Below, in pieces: positions 5,351-7,630 of a DNA stretch of 7,630 nucleotides. The notes under the pieces were generated by a model. The model saw only the letters and a list, made by a program, of their open reading frames with translations. It was not told where the DNA came from and did no database searches. This DNA comes from Betaproteobacteria bacterium. GTDB lineage: Bacteria; Pseudomonadota; Gammaproteobacteria; Burkholderiales; Rhodocyclaceae. Position 1 is the first letter of the stretch, and each line of letters begins with the position of its first letter. The DNA lies in NCBI GenBank assembly GCA_016880375.1, contig JAEHDO010000070.1:1-7630 (forward strand), read 5' to 3'. The position numbers and the translations under genes were made by a program.

Positions 5351-6300
5351 ACGCGGCTCTCCAGCAGCAGGCGCACCAGCAGGCCGAGCACGGCGAAGAG
5401 GAAGGCGGTGCCGAGGAATTCCGGCGCGCGGAAGATGCGCACCTTGGCATTGAGGGTCTCGATGCCGGCGAGCAGGACGCCGCCGATGGCGAGCTTGGCC
5501 ACCAGTGCCGGAATCGCCAGCAACAGTCCGAAGACGCTGGCGCCCTCGGCAATGCCCCAGGGGAAGAACAGCGCCAGGCCGAGGCAGGAGTAGGCATACA
5601 GCTTGAGGCTGGCCGCCCACTCGATCAGCGCCAGATGGCGTCCCGAGTACTCCAGGATCATGGCCTCGTGGATCATCGTCAGCTCGAGGTGCGTGGCCGG
5701 GTTGTCCACCGGCACGCGGGCATTTTCGGCAAAGGAGACGAAGGTGAAGGCGATGCCGGCGAAGGCCAGGCTCGGATAGATGACGAAGTCGCGGTGGGCC
5801 AGGGTCTCGACGATGGTGGCCACCGAGGTCGACTGGGAGATCATGGCCGTGGTGAAGATCACCATCAGCAGCGCCGGCTCGGCGAGGAAGCCGACGAGCA
5901 TTTCGCGCCGCCCGCCGAGGCTGCCGAAGGCGGTGCCGATGTCCATCGCCGCCAGCGAGATGAAAATGCGCGCCAGGCCGAAGACGCCGACCAGGGCAAT
6001 GGTGTCGGCGGCCGGCGCCAGCGGCAGGTCGGTGGACAGCGTCGGGATGATGGCGCAGGCCAGCGCCATGCAGCCGAACACCACGAAAGGCGCGAAACGG
6101 AAGAGGTGGGAGGCGCCGTGCGCCAGCACCACGTCCTTGAGGAACAGCTTGTGCAGCATGTAGTACGGCTGCAGCAGCGGCGGCGCCGAGCGGTTCTGCA
6201 ACCAGGCGCGGCACAGGTTCACCCAGCCGGTGAGCAGCGGCGCCAGCACGAGCGCCAGCGCGATGGCGAAAAGCTGGCCGAAAGTCCCGAACAGGTTCAT
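5347..6300 (-). CDS. hyfC: HyfC-like NuoH-family membrane subunit (EhrB-type)
   Basis: This 317-residue protein with about eight membrane helices is close in length to E. coli HyfC (322). NuoH/HycD-family features are present: LLQPYYMLHKLFLKD (42-56) at the amphipathic helix facing the peripheral arm, LGGRREMLVGFLAEPALL (128-145), and the acidic signature ENARVPVDNPATHLELTMIH (192-211), followed by EAMILEYSGRHLALIEW. In complex I and group 4 hydrogenases this subunit anchors the NuoB/NuoD-like pair and couples their redox chemistry to the antiporter subunits. Keeping these charged loops supports a working junction with HyfG and HyfI. Its ATG overlaps the hyfB stop (ATGA), and the only upstream ribosome-binding candidate is a weak GGTGG, so translation is probably coupled to hyfB. 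Confidence 0.93.
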   Translation of the reverse strand: MNLFGTFGQLFAIALALVLAPLLTGWVNLCRAWLQNRSAPPLLQPYYMLHKLFLKDVVLAHGASHLFRFAPFVVFGCMALACAIIPTLSTDLPLAPAADTIALVGVFGLARIFISLAAMDIGTAFGSLGGRREMLVGFLAEPALLMVIFTTAMISQSTSVATIVETLAHRDFVIYPSLAFAGIAFTFVSFAENARVPVDNPATHLELTMIHEAMILEYSGRHLALIEWAASLKLYAYSCLGLALFFPWGIAEGASVFGLLLAIPALVAKLAIGGVLLAGIETLNAKVRIFRAPEFLGTAFLFAVLGLLVRLLLESRV

Positions 6301-7630
6301 GGCCGCGCCACCAGCAGCAGCACGATCAGCGTGAGGAAGCTGTAGAGCAGGTAGATGGCGATGCGCCCGCCCTGCAGCCCGGTGATCAGCGCCGAGACGC
6401 CGTTCACCAGCCGCGCCAGCGGCAGGTAGAGCCAGTGCCAGAAGTGGTCCTCGACCTTGACGCTGTAATACGGCTTCTCATCGCGGAGGGTCGGGAAATG
6501 CCGCTCCATGCGGAACATCGGCTCGAAGATGCGGCGGATCGGCTGGCTGAAGCCCTCGGCCGTGTCCTGCGCGCGCGGCCCCTGGAAGACGTAGCCGCAG
6601 TCCCAGGCCGGCGAGCGGCGCAGGCGGCCGTGGTAGAGGCGGTGCACCAGCTGCCGGCCGAGCAGCACCGCCGCGGCGATGACGGCGAGGAAGATCAGCG
6701 GCTCGTAGCTCGCCCGGTCGGGAGAGATCGGCGCCAGCATCCACCAGCCGTGCTCGCGCACCTTGTCGGCCAGGCCGGTACCGAGGAGTTGCTGCGTGGC
6801 GGAGTCGATGTAGGCAATCACGGCGGTGGGCAATACGCCCAGCGCCAGGGTCAGGCCCGCCAGCCAGACCAGGCCGGCGCGTTCCCACGGGCCGGCGTCG
6901 TGGGCATCCTTGAGCGCCTCCTCGCGCATCTGGCCGAGGAAAATGATGCCGTAGAACTTGACCATGGCGAAGCCGGCCAGCGCCGCCACCAGGGCCACCA
7001 CTGCGGCCGCCACCGGCACCACCATGTTGAGCCAGGAATGCGGCAGGCCGGGCGAAAAGAGGAAGGCCTGCAGCAGCAGCCACTCCGAAACGAAGCCCGA
7101 CAGCGGCGGCAGGCCGGCGCTGGCGATGACGCCGGCCAGCGCCAGCCAGGCCACCCAGGGCATGCGGTGGATAAGGCCGCCGAGCTTGCCGAGGCTGCGC
7201 TCGCGGGTGGCGTGCAGCACCGAGCCGGTGCACAGGAACAGCAGGCTCTTGAAGCCGGCGTGCGCCAGGCAGTGGTAGAGCAGCGCCGTCATGGCCAGCG
7301 CCGCCAGCGCCTCCATGCGGTAGGCGTGGAAGATCAAAGTCAGTCCCAGCGCCACGGCGAGGAGCCCGATGTTCTCGATCGAGGAGTAGGCGAGCAGGCG
7401 CTTCATGTCGCTCTGCACCGTGCTGTAGAGCACGCCAAAGACGGCGGTGGCGAGGCCGATGCTCATCGCCACCACGCCCCACCACCAGAGCGGCTCGCCG
7501 AGGAGGTCGAAGCTCACCCGCAGCAGGCCGTAGATGGCGGTCTTCAGCATGACGCCGCTCATCAGCGCCGACACCGGCGAGGGCGCCGCCGGATGCGCCT
7601 CGGGCAGCCAGACGTGCAACGGCAGCAGGC
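6297..7630 (-). CDS. hyfB: HyfB-like ion-translocating membrane subunit (NuoL family, EhrA-type), N-terminus outside window
   Basis: The last 443 residues are visible; E. coli HyfB is about 670, so roughly a third is missing beyond the right edge. The visible part opens with LLPLHVWLPEAHPAAPSPVS, the conserved block after the central lysine helix of NuoL-type subunits. It continues with LMSGVMLKTAIYGLLRV (22-38), SDMKRLLAYSSIENIG (73-88), LAHAGFKSLLFL (121-132), and GLPPLSGFVSEW (172-183). A C-terminal region around 340-395 (AWDCGYVFQG, FSQPIRRIFEP, KVEDHFWHWL) is typical of HyfB/HycC rather than NuoL, and a final helix sits at about 422-441. The role is ion translocation at one end of the membrane arm, paired with HyfF. 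The TTG at 7619-7617 could be taken as a start, but three residues of good homology precede it within the window, so the gene truly continues. It is the first visible gene of the cluster; any promoter lies further right. Confidence 0.92.
   Translation of the reverse strand, partial: LLPLHVWLPEAHPAAPSPVSALMSGVMLKTAIYGLLRVSFDLLGEPLWWWGVVAMSIGLATAVFGVLYSTVQSDMKRLLAYSSIENIGLLAVALGLTLIFHAYRMEALAALAMTALLYHCLAHAGFKSLLFLCTGSVLHATRERSLGKLGGLIHRMPWVAWLALAGVIASAGLPPLSGFVSEWLLLQAFLFSPGLPHSWLNMVVPVAAAVVALVAALAGFAMVKFYGIIFLGQMREEALKDAHDAGPWERAGLVWLAGLTLALGVLPTAVIAYIDSATQQLLGTGLADKVREHGWWMLAPISPDRASYEPLIFLAVIAAAVLLGRQLVHRLYHGRLRRSPAWDCGYVFQGPRAQDTAEGFSQPIRRIFEPMFRMERHFPTLRDEKPYYSVKVEDHFWHWLYLPLARLVNGVSALITGLQGGRIAIYLLYSFLTLIVLLLVARP

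Noticed and set aside
5351..6214. Minus-strand frame continuing upstream from hyfE (509 codons in all)
   Set aside because: The upstream part is an Arg/Pro/Ala-rich alternate frame of hyfC. HyfE homology begins at ATG 5350, which has a ribosome binding site and an ATGA overlap.
7617..7619. TTG as the start of hyfB
   Set aside because: It is an internal Leu codon within PLHVWLPEAHP, a block found in the middle of NuoL-type proteins. The gene runs off the window.
1449..7630. A functional formate hydrogenlyase or hydrogenase-4 complex
   Set aside because: The overall gene set fits, but the large subunit lacks every Ni-Fe cysteine ligand and the maturation tail, and no formate dehydrogenase or ferredoxin-like subunit is seen.
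1..7630. CRISPR arrays, tRNA or rRNA genes, insertion-sequence ends
   Set aside because: I found no regularly spaced direct repeats, no tRNA-like cloverleaf and no transposase frame. Almost all sequence outside 3009-3228 is accounted for by protein-coding genes.

Overview
The window looks like chromosomal DNA from a high-GC Gram-negative bacterium, most likely a betaproteobacterium of the Rhodocyclales type. This rests on GC-rich third codon positions, protein resemblance, and GC-rich palindromic intergenic DNA of a kind I associate with that group. The taxonomic call is inference.

Layout. Two plus-strand genes lie at the left. The first is the 3' end of a chrB-type chromate-resistance gene (3-296). 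Seven bases later comes a gene for an exported mono-heme c-type cytochrome-like protein (303-944). From 946 to the right edge everything is coded on the minus strand. It is one six-gene cluster related to hydrogenase-4/formate hydrogenlyase, read right to left: hyfB (cut by the window edge), hyfC, hyfE, hyfF, hyfG and hyfI. The junctions are ATGA overlaps (hyfB/hyfC, hyfC/hyfE), a 4-nt gap (hyfE/hyfF), a 220-bp palindrome-rich spacer (hyfF/hyfG) and a GTGA overlap (hyfG/hyfI). The last gene runs tail to tail into the cytochrome gene, with a single base between the two stop codons.

How the genes work together. HyfB and HyfF are NuoL/M/N-type ion-pumping subunits, HyfC is the NuoH-type connecting subunit, and HyfE is the small NuoK-like subunit. 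HyfG (NuoC+NuoD-like) and HyfI (NuoB-like) form the peripheral arm. The key observation is that HyfG has lost all four cysteines that hold the Ni-Fe centre in hydrogenases. The first CxxC (usual form RICGICG) reads RISGDST. The second (usual form DPCxSC) reads NLSYSG. The protein also stops at the residue where hydrogenase precursors are normally cut during maturation. HyfI keeps its four cluster cysteines, and the membrane subunits keep their charged channel residues. This is therefore probably not a hydrogenase. It fits the Ehr class (energy-converting hydrogenase-related complexes, gene set ehrABCDLS), regarded as evolutionary relatives of both complex I and group 4 hydrogenases, whose reaction is unknown. 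No ferredoxin-like HyfH/HyfA, formate dehydrogenase or hydrogenase maturation gene is present in the window, so the electron donor and acceptor cannot be read from it.
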